In this document: positions 38,546 through 51,294 of the stretch, piece after piece
How positions within the stretch are numbered: position 1 is the stretch's first letter
Layout: the number at the start of each line of letters is the position of its first letter
Assembly: GCF_030272615.1 (NCBI RefSeq)
Contig: NC_081410.1
Location: forward strand, 114,544,433-114,608,432
Source: Cryptomeria japonica
Lineage: Eukaryota > Streptophyta > Pinopsida > Cupressales > Cupressaceae
DNA: 64,000 bases
Direction of reading: 5' to 3'
The notes under the pieces: generated by a model
Told to the model about the DNA's origin: nothing
Databases searched by the model: none
Seen by the model: the letters and a program-made list of their open reading frames with translations, nothing else
Position numbers and translations under genes: made by a program

Positions 38546-38695
38546 GTATCCTATCTCTATCCATATCCCATTTTCCATCCTTAAATTTGATCAAAACTAT
38601 GGACAAATAATCCATTTCCACCTCAATTGTTCAGTCATCCATTCATAATATTCCTTGTCTTTCTATACATTGGGGCAACCAAATACATCTTTCTT

Positions 38696-38805
38696 CTAAT
38701 CCAAAAACTCAAAAAAATCAAAATATCCAAAAACTCAAAAAAATCAAAATATCCAAAAAAATAAAAAAATAAAAAAAATCAAAATATCCAAAAACTAAAA
38801 ATCAA
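38696..38805 (+). repeat. A-rich tandem repeat, about 25-bp unit
   Basis: ATCCAAAAACTCAAAAAAAT and variants repeated about four times; simple A-rich expansion. Confidence 0.8.
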
Positions 38806-38933
38806 AGCATGAAAGAATGGACCACCCATCAAATCATATCAACAACAGGAAAACTCTCAAAGTCTGCAATCAAACTGATCAGATGTCTTGTCAATCAAAT
38901 TCATCACTCGAAAGCAACATCAACATCAAACAT

Positions 38934-39156
38934 GTCTTATACAGGGATAGGTACACTCGAAACCAAACAAATCGGTCTTATACGAGGTACTCACTCTTTG
39001 AATCCAGATATTCCTATCAATCATCGAGTCTTGAAAATCAATCCATCCATCAACATCAACATGTCTTATACAGAGATAGGTACACTCGAAACCAGGCAAA
39101 TCGGTCTTATACGGGGTACTCACTCTTTGAAACCAGACCTTCTTATCAATCATTGA
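38934..39156 (+). repeat. GTCTTATAC array, left part (four units)
   Basis: Units start GTCTTATACAGGG, GTCTTATACGAGG, GTCTTATACAGAG and GTCTTATACGGGG, and each later contains GAAACCA or GAATCCA. The same unit form is found seven times at 55697-56010, across the D insertion, supporting one continuous C interior. Confidence 0.8.
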
Positions 39157-39880
39157 ACAAATCAAAACAACGACATAGATCAGTATGACTACTGAATTTT
39201 ATTCTAGTTAGTCTTATCTTTATCAAATTGATGGTAGTACATGTTTCACAAGTCATATTGTACATATCATATCCACCCATCTAAGACATCACCAGAAATT
39301 CACAAAATGCTTATCAATCCTAGACATACTTAGTGTAGTCACTATCCTTGATTTATCTGAATCAATTCTCCAAATCGTATCCCACCATGGCTTGGTGATT
39401 AGTGTACATATCCATATCGAAGTAGTATCAGCAACAAGGGGCAAAACCTTGACCTCATTAGGGGCACTTCGCGTTCAGGATTTTCAACATCAAACCAAAC
39501 ACGTAGCAAGAAAACAAGGATCAAAACAACCAACAAATGACAAACAACAATGCAAGAAGGCTAAACATCATGGACTTGAACCGATTTCAACTAAACAAAG
39601 ATCTATTTGCAAGATGTTTTATTTGACAAGAATACATTCCAAATAGCATGCATGCTTACTTATGGTTATTAATTTTTGCTTATCATATCTCCTGAGCACC
39701 TCCAGGATGTCTTACGACTAGAGAAGCAAGGAAGGAATGTGATGTTTTATTTGTCTTCTATATGTGAGTGAAGTCTTTTACCATGCAAATTTGTCCTACG
39801 AAGCAATTAGGTGGCATATCGCTGAGGACATTTCGGATTTGTATGGGACAAAGGTTAACTCTTGTCTATTTACGCAAGCA

Positions 39881-39999
39881 ACACTCAGGTCGTCTCGGTT
39901 CAATTATACCTCGATGCTTGTGTCATCTTGCAATATCAAAATCCATGTAAGCTATACTCAGGTCGTTATGGTTCAATTATACAATGACGCTTGTATCAA
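39881..39999 (+). repeat. 75-nt doublet conserved between C and D
   Basis: ACACTCAGGTCG at 39881 and ATACTCAGGTCG at 39956 each start a unit with GGTTCAATTATAC and a GCTTGT end. Between them lies CAATATCAAAATCCATGTAAG. Element D carries the same arrangement on its minus strand at 42690-42840. Confidence 0.75.
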
Positions 40000-40172
40000 C
40001 TTTCAACAAATCAAGACTCGATGATGAAAACAAAGGAAGCACTGACACTTTAATCACAATAGATGGCAACATTCAGAACAAGAATGCATATTAAGTTTTA
40101 CATTAGTTGCACATCATTATCATCTTAATCTTGCATTAGGTTGCACATCATTTTTAATCTTGCATTTAGTTG

Positions 40173-40177
40173 CACAT
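40173..40177. repeat. Target-site duplication of element D (left copy)
   Basis: CACAT, identical to 55407-55411. Confidence 0.93.
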
Positions 40178-41570
40178 TGATGCTCTGCAAAACTGACAAG
40201 TTAGATTAAAACCTGTGGTATTATAACACATGCAAACAACAAGAAACAAGGGTTAAGGTTAGTGTTATTCAACCAAAGATTAACCTAAGCAAACATATCA
40301 AAAGAGATACTAAGATCATGCTAACATATTTAACAAATAAAACAAATATAAGAAGGCATCTCCAAATGCCTCTTAACATGTTCTTAGCTCCTTCTCCTTT
40401 GTTCCTCTCCTCTCCAAGTTCCAAATTAGTGTAGCTCTCAGTAGCTTTTTGCATTATGGATGCTTATGGAGGTTCAAGATTGTAGATGATTACTCTAAAT
40501 GCTATGCAAATGTATATAAAAGCTAATATTAGATGCTATAACGCTAAAATGGTTTATTTTAGGCCAGAATAACAATTATATGAGTTGATTATGCTAAATT
40601 CTCTCTAGAATTCACTATAGCTTAAATGCATACAAGTTTTCAGGATTATGACTATGAATGCTAAATGCTTGAGGATTTGAAAAAGAGGAATGTGAGCTCT
40701 ATTTATAGGTAAAATGGAGAAATGGATGGTTGAGATTAAGTAATCTCAACAAGGGTCAGGGTTGAATGATATCAAATCCATGTGAAGGCTTTCAACCCAA
40801 TCCCAGGATGACAAGTGTCAATATGAGATAGGTTGAGAGGAGAGGGAATAAGCATTAAATGCTTGACATGACCTGGGAGTTAACTTGGGAGTCAAGGTCA
40901 AGGTTGGGTTGAGTGAATAAATTCTTTATTCAAAGAATAAAGATTTTATCCAATGGATAAACTCTTGTGCAAAGGTAAAAGGGATAACCATGGTCAAAGC
41001 AATAAATGTTTGAAGAGACACATGAGTCATATGAGGGTTGAGTTAGGGGTTAACCATAAATGGTCATGTAAGAGCCATAAGTGGTTTGGAAGACTTTATA
41101 GGTTAAATTGTTGAACACACAAAGCATTAAATGCTTTTCAAAGACTTTGAAGTCTTTGAGAAGTGACTCCAAGTTGCTTAGGAATGTGACAATAATTAGG
41201 GGATGGATTAGGCTAATTGATTAGGATTAGATAGGTTCTAGAAGAATTTAGGAAGGGCAAGTGGGAGATGTAGGAAAATGCAAGTGGGGGGGAATAAATG
41301 ATTTAAATAAATGTTTTATTTAATTTATTTAAAAGAGGAAAGAGGATTAAATTGAATAAATTGAATAAATAGTATTTATTTATTTAATTGAGTGTGAATT
41401 TGGTTGAATGAATTAGTTAAAATAAATTCAATAATTTATTTAATTAATAGGAGAATGTTTGAAGATGAATTAATTAAGTATTAATTTAATTAACTGGTGG
41501 CTAGTGGATTTTTAATCAAATCAATACAAATAATTCATTTAATAAAAATGGACAGATTTATGTGACTACA
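40178..41570 (-). repeat. 3' LTR of element D
   Basis: Nearly identical to 54024-55406 (about 97% by eye, mostly G/A differences). On the minus strand it begins TGTAGTCACATAAATC and ends CAGAGCATCA. The 61-codon open frame present in both copies is just LTR sequence. Confidence 0.96.
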
Positions 41571-41584
41571 TTTGCCCCTCTTTG
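41571..41584 (-). promoter_or_regulatory. Polypurine tract of element D
   Basis: Minus-strand CAAAGAGGGGCAAA directly before the 3' LTR. Confidence 0.82.
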
Positions 41585-43987
41585 AGACGGTGCAGTTTAT
41601 CGCGTCGTTTCAAAGAAAGAAACATAGGTGTGAAGAAATGTGCCCCATTAAATGTTAATTTAATGGGTGGTATGCCCCCTCAAGAGATGGGCCGAAATTT
41701 TTTGAAAAATCGGGCGATTTCTCGAAAAAGAATGAAAATTGGCAGGGGAGGTAGAATAGAAGAAATTAGCAATAATGGGGAAAGAATGGAAGAAAACAGA
41801 GTGAATATGGAAAAATGGTAAGCCAGTGAGTACTTGTAGGTTATGCAGGAGATACGGTGCAAATGTGGTGTTGTGCTTTTGATTGATGCTATATAATTGA
41901 TCAAGATTGGTTGGATGATCTGGTGCAATCGGTTTAATTGCCCCAGTCGAGTCAAAGCATGACAGTTGATGTCAGTTGTTCGCTTGGATAGGATAAAGTC
42001 TGAGTAAGTGAATCAAAGTGACCTAATGGTGACTTAGACAATTGATGTAATTGCCCGATGAAAATAATGTATTTGAAGCAAAATACTTGTTGAGACTTAG
42101 ACAATTGATGTAATTGTCCATTATGATTGTGTTTGATTGGTTGATCAATTGATAGTGTGTGTGTGTGTGATGGATGGTTGTGGTGAATCATAGCAGCCCC
42201 ATTGAGACTAGGTCATTATGATAAATGTATGTTGTAGTCTAGGTTTGCCATAATCGATTACATGTTGAGACCCCAAGATACTTGATCAGAGTATCTGTTG
42301 ATAGTCTAGGTGTGTGTGTGTCGATGTACCTATGCAGACAAAGTAAGTGGATTGATTGGGTGACTTAAGATGGGAAACACAACCCCTCCTGTTAGAGATG
42401 GATGGTGATGAACATGGCTTGATAAGGTTGATTGGAACACGATGTAGGGTATGTGATATTGATTATCGAGATGGGGAGGGTGAGGGGAGGTTTGATGTTA
42501 GATAGAAGAAATGGAGGACCTATGACTCATTCCTATGGAAGAAGAGGAAAATAGAGTATGCACCCTTTGTCATTACTATGTATGAATGATATGCAGCTAT
42601 TTATAAATGTATGGATGAATGTAATACAATAGAATGCAATATACTCAGATAAGGTGAAATGACGATCCATACTGCTTTATTTTTCATCATTGAGCTTTAA
42701 AATATTGTAAGAAAATACAAGCAACTTGACATAATGATTCAAGATGACCTGAGTATTCCTTACATGGATTTTGATATAGCAAGTTAATACAAGCAACTTG
42801 ATATAATGGATCAAGTTGACCTGAGTATTGCTTGCAGAATAGACAAGGATCATCTCCATTCATGCATGACTTGGATCGTCCTCCTTGATCTTGGGCTGAT
42901 CATATCCTGAGACAAGTTCACACCTTAATAAGAGACAAAAACCTTGATCCAAATTGGATGAGGAGGAACCAAAGAAGGAGCATTGTGCTTGTAAGTAGGA
43001 AGTATATACATAAAGAATAAAGAATATGGATCCTTGGTAATGGTTCATGCTCATATGGTCGAGGTATATGTTGTAGTCAACAAACTGTAATGATCTATGA
43101 CTGCATTTTGCATAAGATTATGTAGCTTAGTGAACTTCCCACATAGACACCATTAGTACATGCTCCAATACTTCATCGGAATAATGCGTCGAATATACAC
43201 AAACAATGTTGTAAGATCCTGATATATATAAACGAATGAATAACTCATAAATCAACCAAGTATTTGATAGCTTAACACAAAATTTTCTTGTCAAAGAAAA
43301 CGTCATTTTGTCTTTGTTTTGGTAAGGAAGGATGCATCCTTGTTGAAGACAGTTTGAGTGTTGATGTTGATTGTTTGGTCAATTTGGAGAAGTGATCATC
43401 ATGCGAGTATTTTTAAATGCTTGTGTGGTATCTGCTCGGATGAGTATGTACAATGTGTTGCCATGTTTTTGTTTGATTTTTGATGTTTTATCATGTTTTT
43501 GGATTTTGTGATTGTTTTGAATGTTTTTGGTATTTTCTTGATTTTTTTTCAATGTTTTTGGATTTTGCGAGATAGTTTTGAATGAAGAACTTAATGAATC
43601 ACAAAACAATGTAGAATCCACTTCCATCAATAGATTAAGGGCATTGCCCCCAGTTTAGACATGACTATGAAAAAACGGGATGCCAGACACATGAAGTACT
43701 ATTTTTTATTGGAGATTAATAACAAGCCATGGTTTGGACGGATGGATGAATGGATGTGATCGCAACAAGTCTGAAAGACAATGGAGCCATAGCCTTTACG
43801 AGTGGCGCCTATTTGCCAAGTTTTCACCATTGTACTTACCCAAGGTGCCACCAGAGTGGTTGTTCACCGTTTGGATGCATGATTTTTCTTTACTATTTTG
43901 ATGTTTTTGTATGTTTCCTCAGGTCATTTATCTGGATGTTTTTGGTATTTTTGCCAGTATATATGGGAGCCTGATGCTCTATGTAGC
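41585..43987 (-). other. 3' non-coding region of element D
   Basis: 2.4 kb between the end of pol and the polypurine tract with no supported coding region. It includes the doublet conserved with C (42690-42840) and a short direct repeat CTTAGACAATTGATGTAATT near 42032 and 42096. Long 3' non-coding regions are known in Tat-lineage elements. Confidence 0.7.
42690..42840 (-). repeat. 73-nt doublet conserved with element C
   Basis: GACCTGAGTAT (plus-strand reading) occurs at 42745 and 42818, with the minus-strand segment TATATCAAAATCCATGTAAG between the units. See 39881. Confidence 0.75.
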
Positions 43988-45395
43988 TTATGTATAAAAT
44001 TGTTTGAGGTGCATGTTGTTGATTGGATCTGCTAGTGGTTCTCCTTCTGAAGTAGCCAACTAATATGCCCCAGACCCAAATACAATAGTGACAACATATG
44101 GACCCAACTAATTTGATTCAAACTTTCCTTGATGTTCTCGATTGGGTTGGTTACGAGGATTTTCTCAAAGAACAAGATCACCTACTTCGAATGTACGAGG
44201 TCTAACTCGATGATTATAGCTTCTGCTCATGCGCTGCTGATAAGCCTTGAGGTGATTGTATGCAGCTTGTCGTTTCTCATCAAGTAGCTCTAAGTCTTGG
44301 AGACGGGATACTCTATATGCTTCATCATTGATGAGATTGTGCAAGGAAACCCATAGTGATGGTATCTCAACCTCAATAGGTAAAATAGCTTTGTGCACCA
44401 TAGACCAATGAGTAGGGAGTTGCGCCTATAGGGGTTCAAATGCTAGTTCGATATGCCCATAGTGCTGGATTAAATTGAATGTGCCAATCACGACCGGCAT
44501 CATTGACTGTCTTCTTTAGGATTCTTAATATGTTCTTGTTTGATGCTTCGACCTGACCATTGCCTTGTGGGTAATAGGGAGTGGAAAAGTGGTGTTGGAT
44601 GTGAAATTTCTCACAGAGTTCACGAACATCTTGATTTTTGAAAGGAAGACCATTATCTGTGATGATGGACATGGGTACACCATACCGACAGATGATGTAA
44701 TTGAGGATGAATGAGGTGATCTTCTTGTCGGTAACTTGGGTAAGTGGAACAACTTTGATCCACTTTGTGAAATATTCGGTGGTGGTTATGATGAATTTAT
44801 GACCGTTGGATGAAGATGGATGGATTTTACCCACAAGGTCAAGGCCCCATTGACAAAAAGGCCATGGTATTGTGATTGGTTGTAGTTCTTGTGCTGGTGC
44901 ATGTATCAGGTCTCCATGAACTTGGCATTTCTTGCACTTTCTGACAAAGTAGTAGGAGTCTTTTTCCATGGATGGCCAATAGTATCCAGTGCACAGGAGT
45001 TTCTTGGCTAGTGACGGACCGCTTGCATGAGCTCCACAAATTCCTTCATGTACCTCTTCCAAGGCCCTTGTTATCTCATCCTGTTCCAGACATCGAAGGA
45101 GAGTACCACCAAGACTACGTCGGTATAGGGTTTCAACAATAATGGTATATCGAGCGGTTTGGCGAATGAAGGTTTTACGTTGGTTATTCGATTGGTTAGG
45201 AGGAAGGGTGTGATCGCGGAGATAAGTGTAGAACTCACCGTACCATGGGGATTCAGAACCGATTAGGCGACATATCATCTCGGATTTGGGGATATCATAA
45301 GCAGGGATCCAAAGTTGTTCTACCAAGAACTCATAGCGTGTTGAATTTTGTGGAAGATCTAAGAGAGATGCAATGGTAGCCATAGTGTCAGCAGC
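43988..45395 (-). pseudogene. Element D integrase (decayed)
   Basis: Read on the minus strand, the frame enters from the end of the archaeal-type RNase H (MATIASLLDLPQNS). The zinc-binding region is GICGAHASGPSLAKK ... CKKCQVHGD, and the DDE core is QWGLDLVGKI, SIITDNGLPFKN and YYPQGNGQVEASNK. A frameshift near 44401-44436 separates the C-terminal part (KAILPIEVEIPSL, RPRTFEVGDLVL), which runs to a TAA at 43988 with two more stops. Motif wording is that of Tat-lineage gypsy integrases without a chromodomain. It integrated cDNA into chromosomes in life; it is inactive here. Confidence 0.92.
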
Positions 45396-45399
45396 GCGA

Positions 45400-46095
45400 T
45401 TCTAATCTCTTGGTATCTGATCAAAGGTGATAGTAGTAAATGATGTCTTTAATATGTCCACCATTTATTTGTATGGCATGAGTTTGTCATCCTTAGTCTG
45501 ATATTCATCAGTTGCTTGTCGAATGACCAATTGAGAGTCGCCATATACCTGTATTTCTTGTAACTTCCATTGGATGGTGAGCCTGAGTCTTGTGATCAAG
45601 GCCTTATACTCTACTATGTTATTTGTGCATGGAAATGTGAGCCTGTAAGACTTCGAGATGCTGTCACCTTGAGGTGTGATAAACAAAATGCCTGCCCTTG
45701 AGCCATGCCTAGTGTATGAACCATCAAAGTATAGTTTCCATTGTTGTGATGTCATGATCATGAATATCTCTTCATTTGGAAAATTGGAAATGAAAGGATG
45801 ATCGCCTATGAGTGGTGCATCGGCCAACTGATCTGCAATAACTTGACCTTTGATAGCTTTATGGTCCACATACTTGATGTCAAATTCACTGAGAATCATC
45901 ACCCATTTGGCCAAGCGGCCTGTCAATGCTGGTTTACTGAGTAAGTATTTTAGTGGATCAATCTTTGCAATGAGTTGTACCTTGTGTGTCAACAGATAGT
46001 GCCTCAATTTAGTGGCTACCAAGATTACTGCTAGGCAAGCTCGCTCAATAGGGGTGTAATTGAGTTCATAGCCAACCAATGTGCGAGAGATTTAG
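45400..46095 (-). pseudogene. Element D tandem RNase H: gypsy RNase H plus archaeal-type RNase H
   Basis: The first domain is seen as ELNYTPIERACLAVI, HYLLTHKVQLIAKIDPLKYL and FDIKYVDHKAIKGQVIAD. The second begins near 45740 with WKLYFDGSYTRHGSRAGILF, then NNIVEYKALITRL and GDSQLVIRQ. A second, archaeal-like RNase H after the first is an established hallmark of the Tat lineage. The frame differs from that of RT, so a frameshift lies between about 46100 and 46345. Confidence 0.9.
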
Positions 46096-46344
46096 TAAAC
46101 AACACACTCTTTCCCTTCTCCATTATATTGTGCCAATAGTACACCCAATGTTGTACTTGTTGTTGATATATAGAGTAACAGAGGTCTTCTTGGATCTGGT
46201 GGGATCAGCAATGGTGTATTCATGAGATAGTCTTTAAGCATCTGGAATGCTTGTTGGCATCTGGCATCCCATTGAAAGCAGATGTTTTTTGTGTAGCAGA
46301 TGTGTAAAGGGGTGACACTTATCTACCAGTTGTGCAATGAATCT

Positions 46345-47180
46345 TCAGATAGATTGTAGCCATCCTTGTAATGTCCTTAGCTGACTGATGTTCTTTGGGG
46401 GTGGCATGTCCATGATTGCTTTGACCTTTGCTGGATCGACCTCAATACCTTTGCTTGAGATAATGTATCCTAGAAGCTTCCCTGAGGTTACTCCAAAGAC
46501 ACATTTCTTTGGATTGAGTCGAACATGATATTGTTCCAGTCTATCAAAGATTTTATCTAATATGTCGAGATGACCTTCTCTGGTGAGTGATTTTCCTAGT
46601 AAGTCATCAACATAATCTTCCATTATAGTATGCATCATGTCATGGAAGATGGTGGTCATTGCTCGTTGATAAGTCGCTCTTGCATTCTTGAGACCGAAAG
46701 GCATTACATTCTAGCAGTATGTGCCCCATGGACATGTGAAGGTTGTCTTATGTTGATCCTTTGGTGCGATCTTTATCTGATTATATCCTAAAAAGCCATC
46801 CATGAGTGAAAGCATGGCATGCCCCGCTGTTAGGTCCACTATGATGTCGATGTTTGGTAGGGGGAAGTCATCCTTAGGACATGCCTTATTCAGATCTCTA
46901 AAGTCAGTACAAATACGGATGCCCCCATTTGGTTTGGCGATAGGCACAATATTGGATATCCAATCTGCATAATCAATTGGTCTAATGAAACCAACATCTA
47001 GGAGTTTCTTGAGTTCTGCTTTGACTAGTACTGCAATCTGAGGATGCATCTTGTGAAGCTTCTGCTTGACAGGCTTGGCTCCTTCTCCTACGGTGAGGTG
47101 ATGCATGACTAAATCAGGATCAAGCCCAGGCATGTTTGTATATGACCATGCAAAGTTGATCTGACGCTTCTGGAAGAACT
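46345..47180 (-). pseudogene. Element D reverse transcriptase (decayed)
   Basis: From MPGLDPDLVMHHLTV at about 47133, through KAELKKLLDVGFIRPIDYA and RICTDFRDLNKACPKDDFPL (Tat signature wording), to MPFGLKNARATYQRAM and the catalytic YVDD at about 46605. Then LNPKKCVFGVTSGKLLGYI follows. Stops at about 46709 (TAG after GTYC) and 46343 break it. It is in frame with gag and protease upstream. Confidence 0.94.
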
Positions 47181-48732
47181 CTACAAACTTAGGCTATTCC
47201 TCTGGAGTTAGAAGAGATGTGAGATGTATGTGGTGAGGAATTTCAGGAGTCCCCACGTATTTTTTTGTTTCCTTGATGAGAATCATTGATCATTCCCGTT
47301 GTGTGCTACAGGGAAGGATGCCAAACCTTTCATCCTCAGGCGCCTCAGAGAGGTTTTCACCATTGGATATGCTCTTTCTTTTTACTTTTGTTGAATCAAA
47401 CAGTGCCACGGTGTGGTTTTCACTGGAAGATCCATGTTTTATTGTTATATTTTTGCAGTTGAAAAGTTTGGCATCCGCCCCGAAGTATGCTGCGCTATTA
47501 AGTTCAATGGTGAATCCAGCATTGTGATCCCCGCTTGGTATGTTATCCCGTAGTTCCAAAAATTCAATGAGTGCCTCATCGTTTTGGAAAAGGTCAAGAC
47601 ATGGGGGATTAGGTTGGTTCCATTCGATGAGTTTTGGATGGATAATGGGCATTACTTCATCGATTAGGTTAAGTTCGTTAGATGTGTCAGTGAGGGTTAA
47701 GATGGTGTGGTGAAGGTCATTGATGGTACTCTCCCTATCAGAATTAGGTGTAGGATGTGACGCAGGGTCTGTGGAAGAAGTTTCTAGCTTAGGAACCCAA
47801 GAGGTCTTTATCTGTGCTTCACCGTAAACAGGGATGTCTTTGCGAGGTGGAGGTAGTGATGTGTCTTCCTCATTTGAAGTATTAAGCTGGATGGAATCAA
47901 GTTCCCATTCATGTGAGTCGGTCTCAAAGTCACTTTCCAGTATTCGATTACTATACCATACTAGGATGTCCTTTGAGTTAAACACTGCAGGTGTGATCGG
48001 TTGACGTACCTTTGTAGATGAAATGATTGGTGCTGTAGGAAGGAAGATAGAGATCAATGAATCTGATACGGGGAGTATCGATAGTGTTGACTTTGCTGCT
48101 TCTGCTGGAACTGCTGATGTTGTAGATACTATTGCGGGTTTTGATACAGTTGTTGTTGCTAATGGTGCTATTGATGTTATTGCTGTTGCTGAGGGGATCA
48201 CTGGTTTGATTAGTGGGATGATGGGTATTGTAGGCGGTTGTGTTGGGATTTTTAGCCTCAGTGGGGCAGTTGCGATGGTGTTTGATGCTGCTTTTATAAT
48301 AAAAGGTGTCTTCTTTGCAATAGGTTGATATAGTGGTTTGCTGAGTTTTCCTTTGAATCTGAGCTTAGGAAAGATCTCCTTTTGAAAGCCTAGGCCTGTA
48401 TTATCCTTGGGCTTTAATTTTGGCAGCAGTGGTTCATGTCTGCCTTGTTTGCAAGGTCCCAAAGCACTCTGACCATCATAACCCATTCTTTGCATAATGA
48501 AAAGGCCTTTGCCATACTGATCTATGGGAAGCTTAACTTGCAGCATATCGGTGGTGATGGGATCTTTATAGATCCATTCTGCTAAGTCCTGATCTTTGGT
48601 TTCTTCTTCTTGACTCTTTCCTAGGATGAAAGGCGTCAAAGTACACGTTGGCGTGATCAGTGGTTTTTGAAGTAACCGTTGAGGTTTTCCATGTGTTTTA
48701 TGAGAAGTGGGCATTTGTCCAACACAAAAGAG
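47181..48732 (-). pseudogene. Element D protease-RT linker with G-patch domain
   Basis: A linker of about 500 codons in the same frame as the protease and RT. Near its start is GKGLFIMQRMGYDGQSALG ... NTGLGF (about 48515-48370), which has the glycine spacing of a G-patch, an RNA-binding or helicase-cofactor module. The rest is low-complexity (P, T, A, I rich) with an acidic segment, then LNSAAYFGADAKLFNCKNIT near 47500. Element E has the same layout. A G-patch after the retroviral protease is known in betaretroviruses; its place here is analogous. Stops at 48733 (TGA) and 47290 (TGA). Confidence 0.82.
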
Positions 48733-49770
48733 TCAACTCAAATTGTATTCTCCCAGGCCTTCCTCTGCTACTTTCATCTTGAGCTTTTCTTGCTTGGGTA
48801 TAGTGGTGTTTGAACTGGCAAGAGAGGCTGGACTTACGTATGAGGTGGAGGAGATGGCTTCTCTATTGTTGGGAATGGTAATCTCTGGTTGATGACTTAT
48901 ATTATGACAATATGCAAAGGGGTTTGCATCGCCCAGGATTGTGATCTCTACATCGTTATGTGAGAACTTGATACATTGATGGTAGGTGGATGGAATGGCT
49001 TGCATGGCATGTATCCAAGGTCTTCCTAACAATAAATTGTATGGAAGAGGAAGGTCCAGAACCTGACATATGATGTGTTTCACCACAGGGCCCACTCGGA
49101 TGGGTAGTACCATAGCCCCTTTAGATGAACGCTCTGCATCGTCATAGGCTTTGATTGTGATCTTTTTGCGGGGATCCACTGATTCTACTGCATATCCCAA
49201 AGTTGTGACCAACTGCAGTGTACAAATATCCAGGTCGGCTCCATTATCGATCAAGACTTGCTTGATCCTATGTTGGTTGATAAACCCTTCAATGTGTAGT
49301 GAAGCGTTATGAGGTTGCTGGAAGGAAGAGTTGTCACTTTTGGAAAAAGTGAGACAAGGTGATGACTTTAGACTTCCAACCATGGCTTGGAATTGATCTG
49401 TATTTAGGTTTGCAGGGACTGACGCCTCTTGGAGATCTTGATCCAAGATTGTTTTATGGGATGGAGATAGGCGTAATATCTCTAAGATAGATATCAGTGC
49501 AGGCATTTTGTCTAACTGCTCCACAAGATTATACTGCTTTGGGATAGATGGGGTGCCTTGTGGAGCCGCTTTTATAGTAATCTTGTTGCGACATGTAACA
49601 ACATTGCAAGTGGAGTTGGGATTTTTGATGGTTATAGTTGCAATTTGTTCACTGGCATCGTAAAGGTGATTCACAATATAATTATACACGGCTTGCATAT
49701 AATTGGTGGTATATGTGTTTCTCCTTGAAGGACCCCTTTGATCTGGTGATGGAAGTGGATTTTTAAACAT
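48733..49770 (-). pseudogene. Element D aspartic protease region
   Basis: An open segment of 345 codons. The active-site motif is VLIDNGADLDICTL at about 49262-49225. YNLLLGRPWIHAMQAIPSTY follows, the second half of the pepsin-like fold seen in plant gypsy proteases. The upstream YNLVEQLDKMPALISILEIL block precedes the protease in Tat polyproteins. Frame is shared with Gag. Confidence 0.9.
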
Positions 49771-51294
49771 AAGATGATCATTGTTTGTTGTCTTTGGGTC
49801 ATGTCCTTCGATTTCGATTTCATCTCAGTCAATAAGATCCTGAATAAGATCTTTCAATATGTGACAATTGCTTGTCTTGTGTCCTCTCCCTTGATGGAAA
49901 TCACAATGTTCAGTATCCCTCCACCATGCAGGTTTGACTTGAGGTTCATAGTTTGATGTTTTGGGTAGTGTTACTAGATTTTGAGAAACCAATTGTCGTA
50001 ATACTGTTTCGATGGGTTCCCTTACGGGAGTGTATGTTTGCTTTTATTTTTGTTGATGAGGTATGGGTTCATCGTGAGATGTAATGTGGCCTTGATTTGG
50101 AGGAGCAACTCTGTTAGTTTGAGGTGGGGGATTCTATCCTACAAATTAAACTACAAGTTGTGCACTTTTGATAGTTCTTGCATCCACAACCCCGTCGTTG
50201 ACAACATTTTTGCTTTTGTTCCAGAAGCTTGGTTTGTCACTATTGAAGCGTCGGCAAGGACCATCCTTTGGCTCATTATAGATTTTGATAAGTCCTTTCT
50301 TGATGAGAGCCCGCTCACATTTTAAACCTTTTGTGATCATGTCATTGAAAGAGTATGTGTCTTTGACATCCAGGTGAAATTCCATTTCTTCGTTTAAGTT
50401 GGAAATAAATATTTCCACTAGTTCTTGTTCAGGTAACTGAAGAGAACGTTTACTAGACATTTGATGCCATCATTGCAGGAATACTAAGAATAGTTCACCT
50501 GGTTTTTGTTTAGTGTTGCATAGATCAGCCATGGTGATATCACATTCAATGTTATGAGAGTAATGTGCCAAGAACTTCTGAACTAGCTCTTCAAAGGTCC
50601 TAATGCCACCTGGTAGTCGGGAAAACAATGATGTGGTTGTTCCTCCCAAGATTTTGGGAAAAAGGCGCATGAGGTACGTATCTTCGTATGCCACTTTGAG
50701 GCAAGCTGAGTGGAATTCTCTGACATGATTGCAAGGATCTCCTTTTCCTCGATACTTTTCGAACTTGGGTGTTTCGAACCCTCGTGGAAAAGGTGGCATA
50801 TAAAGATTCCTATCAAAGGGATAGGGACAAATGTCATTCAGTGAAAATTGATTAGTCTTTATGCCACTACGAAGTTGTTGGGAGATATTTTCAACTTGTT
50901 GTCGTAACATCTCTATGTCATTTGGAGGAGGAGGTGGTGGGTTGCCTCGAGGAATGTTATATCTGATGGGATCTCTACCTCTTTCTTCTTCATGACAACT
51001 TTGTCATTCTAATGCTTGTCTTAGTTGTGCAAGATCAAAGTCAGAGGGGAGTTTGGCTCCTTCTTGAGCAAGCTTTAAAAAGTGAGCATCCGCCTTGCTC
51101 CTGAGTATTTCATCAAAAAGTCTGTTAAAGAGAGGGTTGTGTTGAGCTCTTTCTATTGTTGCAGGAGTAGGAGTACTTGGGTTTTCGTCATTCACATTTC
51201 CTCCAAGTGCTTCTTGAAATTCATTGATATTTTCCTCCTCTTCTTCTTCAATTTCTATTTCTCATTGCCTTGACTGTGATCGAGTATGAGCCAT
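49771..51294 (-). pseudogene. Element D Gag (decayed)
   Basis: ATG at 51294 gives MAHTRSQSRQ and then a TGA. The capsid core runs from about 50845 (CPYPFDRNLYMPPFP, FEKYRGKGDPCNHVREFHSA, LMRLFPKILGGTTTSLFSRL, FLAHYSHNIECDITMADLCN). A short zinc finger of the CxxH form (CDFHQGRGHKTSNC) sits near 49880. Five or more stops (TGA, TAA, TAG) interrupt a single frame. It is about 40% similar by eye to the intact Gag of E, which is useful as a template for reading it. Confidence 0.9.

Larger units (their letters stand above)
31709..40177 (+). mobile_element. Element C: Tat-like non-coding LTR retrotransposon, part 1
   Basis: After the LTR and primer-binding site come a long leader with two phased motif arrays, a block of sequence conserved with D and E, a decayed ORF at 36478, and several tandem repeats. 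No protease, RT, RNase H or integrase is visible in the 7 kb of interior, so C looks like a large non-autonomous derivative depending on a relative such as D or E. Element D interrupts it at 40177, with the TSD CACAT; it resumes at 55407. Its 3' LTR is not identified (see 56167). Confidence 0.8.

Noticed and set aside
47273-48328. Plus-strand frames opposite the D linker (47273-47527, 48023-48328)
   Set aside because: Shadows of the D polyprotein on the other strand; the alanine/valine-rich one mirrors a low-complexity linker.
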